64,000 nucleotides of DNA from Microbacterium sp. RURRCA19A (GTDB lineage: Bacteria > Actinomycetota > Actinomycetes > Actinomycetales > Microbacteriaceae). This document shows positions 16,428 through 25,692 of this stretch, piece by piece. Position numbers and translations under genes: made by a program. Position 1 is the first letter of the stretch. Every line of letters starts with the position of its first letter. Location of the stretch: assembly GCF_900156455.1 (NCBI RefSeq), contig NZ_FTNQ01000002.1, forward strand, positions 891,660 to 955,659, written 5' to 3'. A model generated the notes under the pieces. The model was not told where the DNA came from. It made no database searches and saw only the letters and a list, made by a program, of their open reading frames with translations.

Positions 16428-17599
16428 GCCGTCACCTCCGGAACGGTGTCGAGGGCGGCGCGCAGGCGTTCGGCCTGCGACTCGGGGGTCACGTCGCCGA
16501 TCCAGGCGCCCATGGCGGCTTCGGATCCGGCGAGGTACTTCAGCTTGTCGGCGGCGCGACGGGGAGAGGTGATCTGCAGGTTCAGCCGCACGCTGTCGCG
16601 CGCGCGGGCGACGGGCGCCTGGTGCCACGCGGCGATGTACGGAGTGGGCGTCTCGTACAGCGCGTCGATGCCGCGCAGCAGCCGCAGGTAGAACGGGGCG
16701 AGCTCGTCGCGCTCGGCATCGGTGGTCTCGGCGAGGTCGGCGACGTGGCGGTGCGGCAGCACGTGCACCTCGATGGGCCAGCGCGCCGCGAACGGGACGA
16801 AGGCCGTCCAGTGCTCGCCGCGGAGCACCACGCGCGGACCGGATGCCTCGAACTCGAGGATGTGCGTGAAGAGGTCGGGCGAGGTGCGCGAGACGGTGTC
16901 GAGCAGGCGCTGCGTCCGCGGGGTGACGTACGGGTAGGCGTAGATCTGCCCGTGCGGGTGGGGGAGGGTGACGCCGATCTCCTGCCCGCGGTTCTCGAAC
17001 GGGAACACCTGCCGGATGCCCGGGAGCGCCGACAGCGCGGCCGTGCGGTCGGCCCATGCCTCGATGACGGTCCGCGCGCGGGTGCGCGACAGCGTCCCGA
17101 ACGACCCCTCGTGCTCGGGGCTGAAGCAGACGACCTCGCAGCGCCCGACCGAGGTGCGGGTGCGGCCGAGGCCCAGGTGCTCGAGGTCGTCGTCGCCGCG
17201 CGGCGGGTCGATCGCGGCGGGGGCGTCGGCGGTGGCGATGTCGAGCGCGGGGCCGAACGAGGGCGACTTGTTCTCGAAGACCGCCACGTCGTAGCGCGAC
17301 GGGATCTCGGACGGGTTGGTCGGCGTCTGCGGGGCCAGCGGGTCGAGGTGCGCGGGAGGCAGGAACGCGCGGTTCTGGCGATTGGATGCCACGGTGATCC
17401 AGTCGCCCGTCAGCACGTCCTGTCGCATGGTCGCGGTGGTGGGGCGCGGGTCGAGGGTGCGGGCGTCGACCGAGCGTTCCGCGCCGAGGGCGGTGTCGGC
17501 GTCGTCGAAGTAGATCAGTTCGCGGCCGTCGGCCAGGCGCGTGGGGCGCTTGACGACTCCGGCGCCGAGGGCCACCGCGGTGGGGCTGTCCGTGTTCAC
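16424..17599 (-). CDS. galT: Galactose-1-phosphate uridylyltransferase
   Basis: 391 aa, HIT-superfamily transferase that exchanges UDP between glucose-1-phosphate and galactose-1-phosphate. The active-site HPHGQIYAYPY (His-Pro-His) is clear, preceded by VFPFENRGQEIGVTLP, and the C-terminal zinc/iron region HVLPHRHVADL and AAWHQAPV is present. The start is GTG at 17599. A promoter with TTGACG (-35, 17629-17634), a 17-bp spacer and TAGCGT (-10, 17606-17611) places transcription start at the GTG, so the mRNA is leaderless. A divergent LacI regulator begins 50 bp away and likely controls it. Confidence 0.96.
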
Positions 17600-17634
17600 G
17601 ATAACACGCTACAGATCAGGCGTGATATCGTCAA
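17599..17634 (-). promoter_or_regulatory. galT promoter and candidate operator
   Basis: Minus-strand -35 TTGACG (17629-17634) and -10 TAGCGT (17606-17611) are separated by 17 bp. CGATAACAC (17599-17607) and GTGATATCG (17622-17630) form an imperfect inverted repeat overlapping both elements, a plausible site for the adjacent LacI-family protein. Confidence 0.7.
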
Positions 17635-17649
17635 CACCGAGGGGGTGGC

Positions 17650-18609
17650 ATGCGCGTATCGATGGCCGATGTGGCCGCAGCGGCCGGTGTTTCGGCGCAA
17701 ACGGTGTCGCGCGTTGCCAACGGCAGTCCCCGTGTCGACCCCGCGACCCGTGCCCGCGTCGAGAAGGCGATGAGCGATCTCGGCTACCGCATGCACCGCG
17801 CAGCGCGAGCGCTCCGCACCGGACAGACCTCCACGATCGGACTCGTCGTGTCGACCCTGGCATCCGTGGGCAACTCCCGCATGCTGCAGGCGATCTCCGA
17901 GACCGCCGCCGCGCGCGACTACGCGCTCGCCGTCGTGAGCGTGGGGGAGCGCGGCATCCGCGACGCCTTCGCTCGCCTGCGCTCGCAGGGCGTGGACGGC
18001 GCGGTCGTGCTGAACGAGGCGACCGAGCTCGTGCGCGACATCGATCCGCCCGGCGACCTGCACCTCGTCGTCGTGGACTCCCCGCCCGACGACCGGTTCT
18101 CGATCGTCCAGACCGACCACGCCGGTGGTGCCCGCGCGGCCGTCGAGCACCTCCTCTCCCGCGGACACGACACCGTGCACCTCATCGCCGGGCCCGCGCG
18201 CTCGTTCGCCGCGACCGAGCGCGAGCGCGGGTGGCGCGAGGCCCTGGCCGACGCCGGTCGCCGCGTGCCCGACCTCGTGCGCGGCGACTGGACCTCGGCA
18301 TCCGGTCATGCCGCTGCCCGCGCGCTCGACGGTGCCACTGCGGTCTTCGTCGCGAACGATCAGATGGCGCTCGGCGCTCTGCGCGCGTTCGCCGACGCCG
18401 GTCGCCGCGTCCCCGAGGACGTGGCGGTCGTCGGATTCGACGACATCGTGGATGCCGCCGAGTACCGCCCCCCGCTCACGACCGTCCGGCAGGACTTCGA
18501 CGCCCTCGGCGCGCGCGCCGTCGCGGTGCTGGTCGACGCGATCGAGGGCGGCGCGCACACGGGCGAGACGGTGCCCGCGACGCTGGTCGTCCGCGACAGC
18601 GCTCGCTGA
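17650..18609 (+). CDS. LacI-family regulator of the gal genes
   Basis: 319 aa. The N-terminal helix-turn-helix MADVAAAAGVSAQTVSRVANGSPRVDPATR (from residue 4) is canonical LacI. A sugar-binding periplasmic-like domain follows, with HLIAGPARSFAATERERGWREAL and AVFVANDQMALGALRAFADAGRRVPEDVAVVGFDD. A GAGGGGG ribosome binding site precedes the ATG. It is divergent from galT-galK with only 50 bp between, so control of that operon in response to galactose or a galactoside is likely. It is closely similar in its HTH to the second LacI regulator at 26724-27770. Its 3' end is convergent with Fic, 6 bp apart. Confidence 0.92.
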   Translation: MRVSMADVAAAAGVSAQTVSRVANGSPRVDPATRARVEKAMSDLGYRMHRAARALRTGQTSTIGLVVSTLASVGNSRMLQAISETAAARDYALAVVSVGERGIRDAFARLRSQGVDGAVVLNEATELVRDIDPPGDLHLVVVDSPPDDRFSIVQTDHAGGARAAVEHLLSRGHDTVHLIAGPARSFAATERERGWREALADAGRRVPDLVRGDWTSASGHAAARALDGATAVFVANDQMALGALRAFADAGRRVPEDVAVVGFDDIVDAAEYRPPLTTVRQDFDALGARAVAVLVDAIEGGAHTGETVPATLVVRDSAR

Positions 18610-18615
18610 CGGAGG

Positions 18616-19794
18616 TCAGGTCGCCTTCTGGCGGCGCCCCGCACGCTCGGCGAACCGATCGATCGCGGCCAGCACCTCGTCGCTGCGCCAGTACGGTCCG
18701 AGACGGTGCTCGGCTTTGGACTTCAGGATGCCGGCATCCACCAGCGACTGAAGGGGTGGATAGACGTTCGGTTGTCGAACGCCCAGGGCATCGGCAGCCG
18801 TTGCGGAGTCGACGACGGGGCGGGCGAGCAGGACGTCGAGCAGGCGCCAGGCATTGCTCGACTTCCGCGCATGAAGGCGGGTGTCCCAATCGTTCCGGAT
18901 CGCGTCCAGTTCGCGGACGAGCTCGCGAGCGTTGGCGACGGCTCGCAGGGCGGCGTTGGCGAAGGCCGCGATGATGGGTGAAACGTCCCCCGCGCGGTAA
19001 GCCGTGAGCGCGCGATGGTACCCCTCGACGTCCGCGAGAAGCCCCGCCGAGACGGGAACGGCCACATTCCGGGTCGTGCCGCGATAGCGGAGCATCGCTT
19101 GCGCGAGCGCACGTCCGGTGCGACCGTTCCCGTCGCTGAACGGATGAATGGTTTCGAACTGCGCATGCGCGACGGCGACCGCGGTGAGGACAGGAATGTC
19201 CGTGCGTCGTGCGAATGCAAGCGCGTCCTCGATGAGGCCGACTATTCGCTCGTGCGATGGGCCGACGAACTCCGCGCCGACGGGTGAATCCGAGCGAGTG
19301 CCGATCCACACGGCCTCATCCCGGAATCGCCCAGGAGTGTGGCGAGGCTGGTCGTGGAGGAGGACGGCGTGCATCTGGAGGATCGCCGTGGTCGAGATCT
19401 GTTCGGCAAGATCCAGGGCTGTCGCCATCGCGCGCGTGTTCGCCGCGATCTCGATCGCATGCCGACTTCGGGTGGCGCCGAGTTCGGCGCTGAAGATGGC
19501 TCGTGCGCTGGCGGTCAGATTCTCGATCTGGGAGGACGAAGCCGCTTCGGAGCGAAGCAGGACGGGGGCGAAGGTCGAGATGCGGTGGCCGAGTTCGGCG
19601 TCGAATCGGCTCAGCTCCTGAGCGGCCAGATCGGCGAGAGCGCTCGTTTCCGGAACCGGTGCGGGAAGAAGACTCGCGATCCTCGAGGGAATGGCCGCGC
19701 GGTAGCGTTGCGGGCCTCTCGACATCGTCATCGCCGACGGTTCCCACAGGAGGTCTTCACTCCCGATGGGCGGCCATGAGTCCGACGCGGTCAT
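18616..19794 (-). CDS. Class II Fic-domain protein with C-terminal winged helix
   Basis: 392 aa. The Fic active site HPFSDGNGRTGR (His217) is intact, so AMP transfer to a target protein is expected. A class II inhibitory motif, SxxxEN (Ser87 to Asn92, in SSSQIENL), lies on the N-terminal side and would hold the enzyme off. The C-terminal part (LDVLLARPVVDSATAADALGVRQPNVYPPLQSLVDAGILKS) is a winged helix-turn-helix found in many Fic proteins. Four CATAA/TTATG half-sites lie upstream, one over the start codon, suggesting self-control. There is no separate antitoxin gene. Targets are unknown. Confidence 0.9.
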   Translation of the reverse strand: MTASDSWPPIGSEDLLWEPSAMTMSRGPQRYRAAIPSRIASLLPAPVPETSALADLAAQELSRFDAELGHRISTFAPVLLRSEAASSSQIENLTASARAIFSAELGATRSRHAIEIAANTRAMATALDLAEQISTTAILQMHAVLLHDQPRHTPGRFRDEAVWIGTRSDSPVGAEFVGPSHERIVGLIEDALAFARRTDIPVLTAVAVAHAQFETIHPFSDGNGRTGRALAQAMLRYRGTTRNVAVPVSAGLLADVEGYHRALTAYRAGDVSPIIAAFANAALRAVANARELVRELDAIRNDWDTRLHARKSSNAWRLLDVLLARPVVDSATAADALGVRQPNVYPPLQSLVDAGILKSKAEHRLGPYWRSDEVLAAIDRFAERAGRRQKAT

Positions 19795-19860
19795 AAAGCC
19801 CCCTTCGCTCTTTATGCGGTAGTAACTTTACTCATAAAAATCCCAACCGGCATTATGAGT
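19792..19860. promoter_or_regulatory. Regular array of four CATAA/TTATG half-sites upstream of fic
   Basis: CATAAAG (19792-19798) and CTTTATG (19810-19816) form one inverted repeat; ACTCATAA (19830-19837) and TTATGAGT (19853-19860) form another. The four CATAA/TTATG cores start at 19792, 19812, 19833 and 19853, about 20.5 bp apart, or two helical turns. The first covers the fic ATG. This stretch is markedly AT-rich for the window. Confidence 0.65.
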
Positions 19861-19928
19861 ACCGGGTCGCCGACTCTTCTCGCTCCACGGCGGGCGAACC
19901 TCCGGCGCGAAAACAGGCGCCGCAACGG

Positions 19929-19961
19929 GAACAGGCCGATCTTCGCGTGATCGGCCTGTTC
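19929..19961 (-). terminator. Terminator hairpin of the GH35-end operon
   Basis: GAACAGGCCGATC (19929-19941) and GATCGGCCTGTTC (19949-19961) form a perfect 13-bp stem with a 7-nt loop, 32 bp beyond the GH35 stop. There is no U tract. Confidence 0.8.
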
Positions 19962-19992
19962 TCGGGCTTGATGCCTGGTGCGGGAACGCGCT

Positions 19993-21714
19993 CTACTCCT
20001 CGAGCTGCCCCAGCTCCGGCTGCGCGACGAAGCGCGCGACGAGCTCGACGGCCTGCTCCAGTTCGAGCACGACGATCTCGTTCGCGCCCGCGCGCAGCAC
20101 CGGCGCGGGGACGTAGAGCGTCTGCTGCGGCACGTTCCGCCAGTACCGCCCGAGGAAGAAGCCGTTCACGAACGCGAAGCCCTTGCCCCACGCCGCGGTG
20201 TCGAGGAACAGGTCGGCGACCGAGTCGAGCTCGAAGCTCCCGCGCAGGATCACCCGTCCGACGGCTCCCGCGCCGGTCCCGGTGGCGGCGGCGAGGTCGA
20301 TCGGCGTCGCGGTCCAGTCCGTCAGCGGCGCGCCGTCGAGCGTCGCCCCCCCGATCAGGCCCTTCTGCTCGCCGAGGCGGTGTCCGTAGTTCACGCGGCC
20401 CTGGTCCTCGACGAGCACGGTGAGCGTGGCCCCCGCGGGGATCGCGAGCGCGCGCTCGTGCAGCGTGCGGGAGAGGCGTCCGACGAACGCCCCGTCGACG
20501 TGCACCCACGCGAGGTCGCGGACCTCGCCGAACGCGAGCACGGCGCGGTCCGCAGAGGACGCGGGCAGCGCGACGTCGTACCGCACCAGGGCCCCGAGGT
20601 GTCCGAGCTCCTCGAACGTCGCGGGCGCGTCGGAGACGGAACCGGTGGATGCCGGCATCCAGTCGCCCTCGCCCGAGAGCGCCACCTCGAACACCGGCGC
20701 GTCCGGCCGCGGCGAGGGCTCGAGATCGGGCACGGCGGCGTACTTCGCGATGACGTCGCGGAACGCGTGGAACTTCGCCGTCGGGTGGCCCGACTCGTCG
20801 ATCGGGGCGTCGTAGTCGTACGACGTCACGATGGGGTCGAAGCGGCCCTTGTCGTTGGCGCCGTTGGTGGCGCCGAAGTTCGTGCCGCCGTGCACCATGT
20901 AGATGTTCACCGAGGCGCCCGCCGCGAGCAGGACGTCGAGGTCGTGGGCGGAGGCCGCGGGGTCGGTGGTGTGGTGGATGCTGCCCCACCAGTCGAACCA
21001 GCCGTCCCAGAACTCCGAGCACATCAGCGGACCGGTGGGCTGATGCTCGCGCAGCGTCTCGAGGCGTTCGGCCGAGCGCGAGCCGAACGAGCCCGTAAGG
21101 TGCAGCTCGGGGAGGCTGCCGTTCTCGAGCATCCACGGCATCGGCTGGTCGACGGTCGTCAGCGGCACCGTGATCCCGGCGTCGCGGGTGACGCGCACGA
21201 GCTCGCGCAGGTAGTCCTTGTCGGAGCCGTACGCGCCGTACTCGTTCTCGATCTGCACCAGCACGACGTTGCCGCCGCGGTCGATCTGGCGCGGCGCGAC
21301 GATCTCGTACACGCGCTCCAGGTACTCCGTCACCGCGGCGAGGTACTGCGGTTCCGAGCGGCGCAGTCCGATGCCCGGGGTGGAGGTCAGCCAGACCGGC
21401 AGGCCGCCGTTGTGCCACTCGGCGCAGATATAGGGGCCTGGCCGGACGATGGCGTGCAGACCCTCGGCGGCGACGAGGTCGAGGAAGCGTCCGAGGTCGT
21501 TCCAGCCCGTGGCATCCCATTCGCCGCGTACCGGCTCGTGCGCGTTCCACGCGACGTACGTCTCGATGGTGTTGAGCCCCATCGCCTTCGCCGTGCGGAT
21601 GCGGTCGGCCCAGTGCTCGGGGTGGATGCGGAAGTAGTGCAGCGTCCCGGAGATGACCTGGAAGGGCTGCCCGTCCAGCAGGAAGTCGGTCTCGCCGATG
21701 GTGAAGGTCGTCAC
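19993..21714 (-). CDS. Glycoside hydrolase family 35 beta-galactosidase
   Basis: 573 aa intracellular exo-beta-galactosidase. The N-terminal TIM barrel has IGETDFLLDGQPFQVISGTLHYFRIHPEHW and GLNTIETYVAWNAHEP. The acid/base glutamate is in VLVQIENEYGAYG and the nucleophile in LMCSEFWDGWFDWWG. C-terminal jelly-roll domains follow (LAWVHVDGAFVGRLSR, AWGKGFAFVNGFFLGRYW). There is no signal peptide. I chose GTG 21714, preceded by GAAAGA; a GTG at 21732 overlapping the upstream stop is the alternative. It is the last gene of the operon with the arabinofuranosidase and sugar transporter, so it probably trims imported galactose-containing oligosaccharides before galK and galT. Confidence 0.93.
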   Translation of the reverse strand: MTTFTIGETDFLLDGQPFQVISGTLHYFRIHPEHWADRIRTAKAMGLNTIETYVAWNAHEPVRGEWDATGWNDLGRFLDLVAAEGLHAIVRPGPYICAEWHNGGLPVWLTSTPGIGLRRSEPQYLAAVTEYLERVYEIVAPRQIDRGGNVVLVQIENEYGAYGSDKDYLRELVRVTRDAGITVPLTTVDQPMPWMLENGSLPELHLTGSFGSRSAERLETLREHQPTGPLMCSEFWDGWFDWWGSIHHTTDPAASAHDLDVLLAAGASVNIYMVHGGTNFGATNGANDKGRFDPIVTSYDYDAPIDESGHPTAKFHAFRDVIAKYAAVPDLEPSPRPDAPVFEVALSGEGDWMPASTGSVSDAPATFEELGHLGALVRYDVALPASSADRAVLAFGEVRDLAWVHVDGAFVGRLSRTLHERALAIPAGATLTVLVEDQGRVNYGHRLGEQKGLIGGATLDGAPLTDWTATPIDLAAATGTGAGAVGRVILRGSFELDSVADLFLDTAAWGKGFAFVNGFFLGRYWRNVPQQTLYVPAPVLRAGANEIVVLELEQAVELVARFVAQPELGQLEE

Positions 21715-21728
21715 GATGTCTTTCGGGA

Positions 21729-23246
21729 TCACAGGGCCAGCTGCACGCGGACGCGCGCCCAGGCGAGCGGGGGCAGGGTGAAGCGCAGGATGCCGTCGAC
21801 CACGTCGACCGCGAGCGGTGCGGGCGCCACGGGTTCGGCGTCGGCGGAGTTCGTCGTGTTGCGGTCGCCGCCGTCGGGGATCGTGATCACGACGGCGTCG
21901 GCGGATGCCACGGGCCCGAGGTCGAGTTCGATCTCCGTCGCCGCGTCGAGCGCGCGGTGGGCGAGGAACACGTGGGCGGTGTCGCCGTCGACCGTGGCGA
22001 TCGCATCGACGGCGTCGACGTCGCCGTGACGGGCGGTGGAGATCCGGGCGCCCTCGACGTCGACCGGCACGACCCGGCCGGTCGCGGCCTCGGCCGTCAG
22101 GCGGAAGGGGTGGAACGTCGTCTGCCGCCACGCGGGTCCGCCGTCGGGCTCCGTGCGGATGGGCGCGATGACGTTCACCAGCTGCGCGAGGTTCGCCATC
22201 GACACGCGGTCCGCGCGCCGGAGCAGGGTGATGAGCAGCGACCCGACGACGACGGCGTCGGTGACGGTGTAGTCGTCCTCGATGAGGCGCGGCGCGATCG
22301 GCCAGTCGCCCGTGAAGACGCGGGGCTTGTCGACCTCGTTCCAGCGCGTCTGGTTCCACACGTTCCACTCGTCGACGCTGATGCCGATCGGAGTGCCCTG
22401 GGGGGTCGTGGCACCGACCTCGTCGATGATGTCGGCGACCTCGCCGATGTAGCGGTCGAGGGCGGCGCCGCTGGCGAGGAAGCTCTGCGGGTCGGCGGGG
22501 TCTTCCTCGTAATAGGCGTGCACCGAGATGTGGTCGACGAGACCCGCGGTGTGCCGCAGCACCGTCCGCTCCCACTCGCCGAACGTCGGCATCTCGTGGT
22601 TCGAGCTGCCCGCGGCGACGAGCTCGACGGTCGGGTCGATGAAGCGCATCATGCGCGCGGACTCGGCGGCGAGGCGCCCGTACTCGTCGGCGGTCTTGTG
22701 GCCGATCTGCCACGGCCCGTCCATCTCGTTGCCCAGGCACCAGAGCCGGATGCCGAACGGCTCGTCGCGGCCGTTCGCGCGCCGGCGCTCGCTCAGCGCG
22801 GTGCCGGAGGGGTGGTTCGCGTACTCGAGCAGGTCGGCCGCGTCGGCGACGCCGCGCGTGCCGAGGTTCACGGCCTCCATGACCTCGAGGCCCGCGGCAT
22901 CCGCCCACTCGGCGAACTCGTGCAGCCCCACCTGGTTGGTCTCGGTGCTGTGCCACGCGGCATCCAGCCGCACCGGACGATCCGCGCGCGGACCGACACC
23001 GTCCTCCCAGCGGTAGCCCGAGACGAAGTTCCCGCCGGGGTAGCGCACCACCGTCGCGCCGAGCTCGCGCACGAGGGCGAGCACGTCGGCACGGAAGCCG
23101 GCTTCATCCGCCGTCGCGTGTCCGGGCGAATGGATGCCGTCGTACACGCACCGGCCCATGTGCTCGACGAACGTGCCGAACAGGCGGCGCGGAACCTCGG
23201 CTCCGGGTCGGTGGGGGTCCAGCGTGATGCGGGTGGGGGAGGTCAT
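21729..23246 (-). CDS. Glycoside hydrolase family 51 alpha-L-arabinofuranosidase
   Basis: 505 aa, the usual length for the intracellular GH51 enzymes. RRLFGTFVEHMGRCVYDGIHSP and VVRYPGGNFVSGYRWEDGVGPR are family hallmarks. The acid/base glutamate is in LWCLGNEMDGPWQIG and the nucleophile in ISVDEWNVWNQTRW. It removes terminal alpha-L-arabinofuranosyl groups from arabinogalactan, arabinan or arabinoxylan oligosaccharides. No signal peptide is present, so the substrate must be imported, presumably by the ABC transporter encoded just upstream. The ATG start at 23246 is followed by MTSPTRITLDPHRPGAEV, a typical opening. Confidence 0.95.
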   Translation of the reverse strand: MTSPTRITLDPHRPGAEVPRRLFGTFVEHMGRCVYDGIHSPGHATADEAGFRADVLALVRELGATVVRYPGGNFVSGYRWEDGVGPRADRPVRLDAAWHSTETNQVGLHEFAEWADAAGLEVMEAVNLGTRGVADAADLLEYANHPSGTALSERRRANGRDEPFGIRLWCLGNEMDGPWQIGHKTADEYGRLAAESARMMRFIDPTVELVAAGSSNHEMPTFGEWERTVLRHTAGLVDHISVHAYYEEDPADPQSFLASGAALDRYIGEVADIIDEVGATTPQGTPIGISVDEWNVWNQTRWNEVDKPRVFTGDWPIAPRLIEDDYTVTDAVVVGSLLITLLRRADRVSMANLAQLVNVIAPIRTEPDGGPAWRQTTFHPFRLTAEAATGRVVPVDVEGARISTARHGDVDAVDAIATVDGDTAHVFLAHRALDAATEIELDLGPVASADAVVITIPDGGDRNTTNSADAEPVAPAPLAVDVVDGILRFTLPPLAWARVRVQLAL

Positions 23247-23273
23247 GCGGGCTCTCCTGGAGCGGGAAGGGAA

Positions 23274-23310
23274 GGGGCGGGCCGCTCGCTCGTGCGCTGC
23301 GACCCGCCCC
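23274..23310 (-). terminator. Intercistronic stem-loop after the sugar-binding protein gene
   Basis: GGGGCGGG (23274-23281) pairs with CCCGCCCC (23303-23310), with extra GC pairing inside, between the binding-protein stop and the arabinofuranosidase start. It may stabilise the upstream transcript or lower expression of the two hydrolases. Confidence 0.5.
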
Positions 23311-23321
23311 CGATCATCGGC

Positions 23322-24674
23322 TTACTTGTTGACGCTGAAGCCCTGGTCGTTGCCGTACTGGACCAGCTGGTCCTGCCACGTCGACAGACCCTCGTTCAGG
23401 TCGCCCTTGGTGGCGTAGGCCTGACCCACGGTGTCGCCGTAGATGCTGTTGGCGTACACCTGGAAGGGCAGGTAGCTCCAGCCCTTCACCACGTCGCTCG
23501 ACGCCTGCGTGAGGACCTGGTTGATCTGCTGGCCGCCGAAGTAGTCCGACTTCTTGTCGACGAAGGCGGGGTCGCTCAGCTGCGCCGTCGTGGAGGGGAA
23601 GCCGCCCGACTCCGCGAAGATCGTGAGGCTCTCGTCGTCGTTGTTGAGCCACTTGAGGAAGCCCGCGGCCAGCGCGGGGTTCTTGCTCTGCTTGGTCACG
23701 GCCTGTCCGCCGCCGCCGTTCTCGGCCGTCGCGGCCTTGCCGTCGTACGTCGGGATCGGGGCCACGGCCCACTTGCCCGCGCCGTCCTTCACGGAGGACT
23801 CGAGGACACCCGGCATCCAGGCGCCGATGACGAGCGAGGCGATCGAGCCGTCACCGAGGCCCTTGAACCACTCGTCGCTCCAGCTGGGGGTGTCGGACAG
23901 CAGACCGCCGTCGATGAGACGGTTCCAGTTGTCGGCGAACTTCTTCGAGCCCGCGTCCTGCAGGTCGATCGTGACGTTCGTGCCGTCGGCCTTGAACGGG
24001 GTGCCGCCGGCCTGCCAGATCATGCTGGTGGTGAAGCCGGAGTCGCCCGTGTCGGCGGTGATGTACTTCGTCGGGTCGGCGGCGTGCAGCTTCTGCGCGG
24101 CCGCGTAGTACTCGTCCCACGTCGTCGGGACGGCGATGCCGTACTGGTCGAAGACGGACTTGTTGTAGAACAGGGCCATGGGGCCCGAGTCCTGCGGCAG
24201 GCCGTAGATCTTGCCGTCGAAGTCGACCGCACCCCACGGGCCCGGGGCGTAGGCGCTCTCGAGGTCGCCGAAGCCGTAGGGCGCGAGGTCGAGCAGCGAG
24301 TCCGACAGCGCGAACTGCGGGAAGGCGTAGTACTCGATCTGCACGACGTCGGGGGCGCCCGAGCCGGCCTTGATCGCGTTCTGGAGCTTGGTGTACTCCT
24401 CGGTGTTGGTGCCCGCGTTGACGAGGTTGACCTTCACATTGGGGTACTTCTTCTGGAAGGCCGCGACCTGCGCCTCGGCCGAGGGCGTCCACGACCAGTA
24501 CGTGATCTCGCCGCCCTCCTGGAGCGCCTTCTCGATGTCGTTGGCGCTTCCGCCGTTGCTGCCGCCGCCCGTGCTGCCGCCGGAGCAGGCGGTCAGTGCG
24601 CCCACCGTGAGCGCGGTCGCGGCCAGAGCGAAGACGGTCCGCCGTACGGCGGTGCCCTTGCGCATGAATGTCAT
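23322..24674 (-). CDS. Carbohydrate ABC transporter substrate-binding lipoprotein
   Basis: 450 aa family 1 solute-binding protein. The lipobox LTAC is near residue 29, followed by a Gly/Ser linker, so it is anchored outside the membrane. The body has EGGEITYWSWTPSAEAQVAAFQKKYPNVKVNLV, a typical opening for sugar-binding proteins, and GLPQDSGPMALFYNKSVFDQYGIAVPTTWDEYYAAAQKL. It would capture oligosaccharides released by the wall-anchored GH30 enzyme. It lies third in the operon after two permeases. No ATPase gene is present, so a shared MsiK-type ATPase encoded elsewhere is likely. Confidence 0.93.
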   Translation of the reverse strand: MTFMRKGTAVRRTVFALAATALTVGALTACSGGSTGGGSNGGSANDIEKALQEGGEITYWSWTPSAEAQVAAFQKKYPNVKVNLVNAGTNTEEYTKLQNAIKAGSGAPDVVQIEYYAFPQFALSDSLLDLAPYGFGDLESAYAPGPWGAVDFDGKIYGLPQDSGPMALFYNKSVFDQYGIAVPTTWDEYYAAAQKLHAADPTKYITADTGDSGFTTSMIWQAGGTPFKADGTNVTIDLQDAGSKKFADNWNRLIDGGLLSDTPSWSDEWFKGLGDGSIASLVIGAWMPGVLESSVKDGAGKWAVAPIPTYDGKAATAENGGGGQAVTKQSKNPALAAGFLKWLNNDDESLTIFAESGGFPSTTAQLSDPAFVDKKSDYFGGQQINQVLTQASSDVVKGWSYLPFQVYANSIYGDTVGQAYATKGDLNEGLSTWQDQLVQYGNDQGFSVNK

Positions 24675-24756
24675 CGGGATTCCTTCACTTCGTTGTTGTG
24701 GATGGTGTTGCGTGGTTCCGGGGCAGGACGCTCCGGTTTCGGGAGGAGATCTTGGG

Positions 24757-25692
24757 TCACTGCTTGACGCTTCCGGCGCTGAGGCCGGACTGCCAGAAGC
24801 GCTGCAGGACGAGGAACGCGGCGACGATCGGGATGATCGAGAGCAGAGCGCCGGTGATCACGAGGTTGTAGATCGGCTGGGCGCCGACGCCGGTGGCCTG
24901 CGCGTTCCACTGGTTGAGACCGACGGTCAGCGGGTACCAGGCCGGGTCGCTGAGCATGATGAGCGGGAGGAAGTAGTTGTTCCAGGTCGCGACGACCGCG
25001 AACAGCAGCACCGTGACGATGCCGGGCGTCAGCAGCCGGATCGAGATCGTGAAGAACGTGCGGAACTCGCCCGCGCCGTCCATGCGCGCGGCCTCCAGCA
25101 GCTCGGTGGGGATGGCATCCGTCGCGTACACCCAGATGAGATACAGACCGAACGGGCTGATGAGCGACGGGATGATGATCGCCCAGGGGGTGTTCGTGAG
25201 GCCGAGCTGGCTGAAGAGCAGGAAGGTCGGGACGGCGAGCGCCGTGCCGGGCACCGCGATCGCGCCGAGCACGACCGCGAAGACGGCCTTGCGACCCCGG
25301 AAGTTGTACTTGGCGAGACCGTAGCCGGCGAGGGTCGCCAGCAGCGTCGCCCCACCGGCGCCGACGACGACGTAGAGCAGGGTGTTGCCGAGCCAGCGCA
25401 GGAAGATGCCGTCGCGGTAGGTCAGCGTCTGGGCGATGTTGTCGCCCAGGGCGAAGCTGTCCCCGAACCAGAGGCCGAACGTCGAGAAGAGGTCGGGCTG
25501 GGTCTTGGTCGCGTTGATGACGAGCCAGAACAGCGGCACGAGCGTGTACAGGAGGTACAGCGCCATGACGATGCTGAGGACGATCGACTTCTTGCTCTGC
25601 GTGGGCGACGTGCGGGCGAAGCCGCGGCGCGAGCGCGAACGGGAGGTGGTCACGGCCACGGTGTCGGTGCGGGGTGCGGTCGCGGTGGTCAT
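24757..25692 (-). CDS. Carbohydrate ABC transporter permease (MalG type)
   Basis: 311 aa with six predicted membrane helices. The EAA loop that docks the ATPase is ELLEAARMDGAGEFRTFFTISIRLLTPGI. The N-terminal cytoplasmic extension of about 40 residues is rich in Ser, Thr and Arg. The start overlaps the stop of the first permease (ATGA), so the two are coupled and form the usual heterodimer. The sequence fits the CUT1 family, which imports oligosaccharides. Confidence 0.93.
   Translation of the reverse strand: MTTATAPRTDTVAVTTSRSRSRRGFARTSPTQSKKSIVLSIVMALYLLYTLVPLFWLVINATKTQPDLFSTFGLWFGDSFALGDNIAQTLTYRDGIFLRWLGNTLLYVVVGAGGATLLATLAGYGLAKYNFRGRKAVFAVVLGAIAVPGTALAVPTFLLFSQLGLTNTPWAIIIPSLISPFGLYLIWVYATDAIPTELLEAARMDGAGEFRTFFTISIRLLTPGIVTVLLFAVVATWNNYFLPLIMLSDPAWYPLTVGLNQWNAQATGVGAQPIYNLVITGALLSIIPIVAAFLVLQRFWQSGLSAGSVKQ

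Noticed and set aside
18616..19794. Fic protein as the toxin of a classical two-gene toxin-antitoxin pair.
   Set aside because: The inhibitory SxxxEN motif is inside the same protein (class II) and no small antitoxin gene is adjacent.
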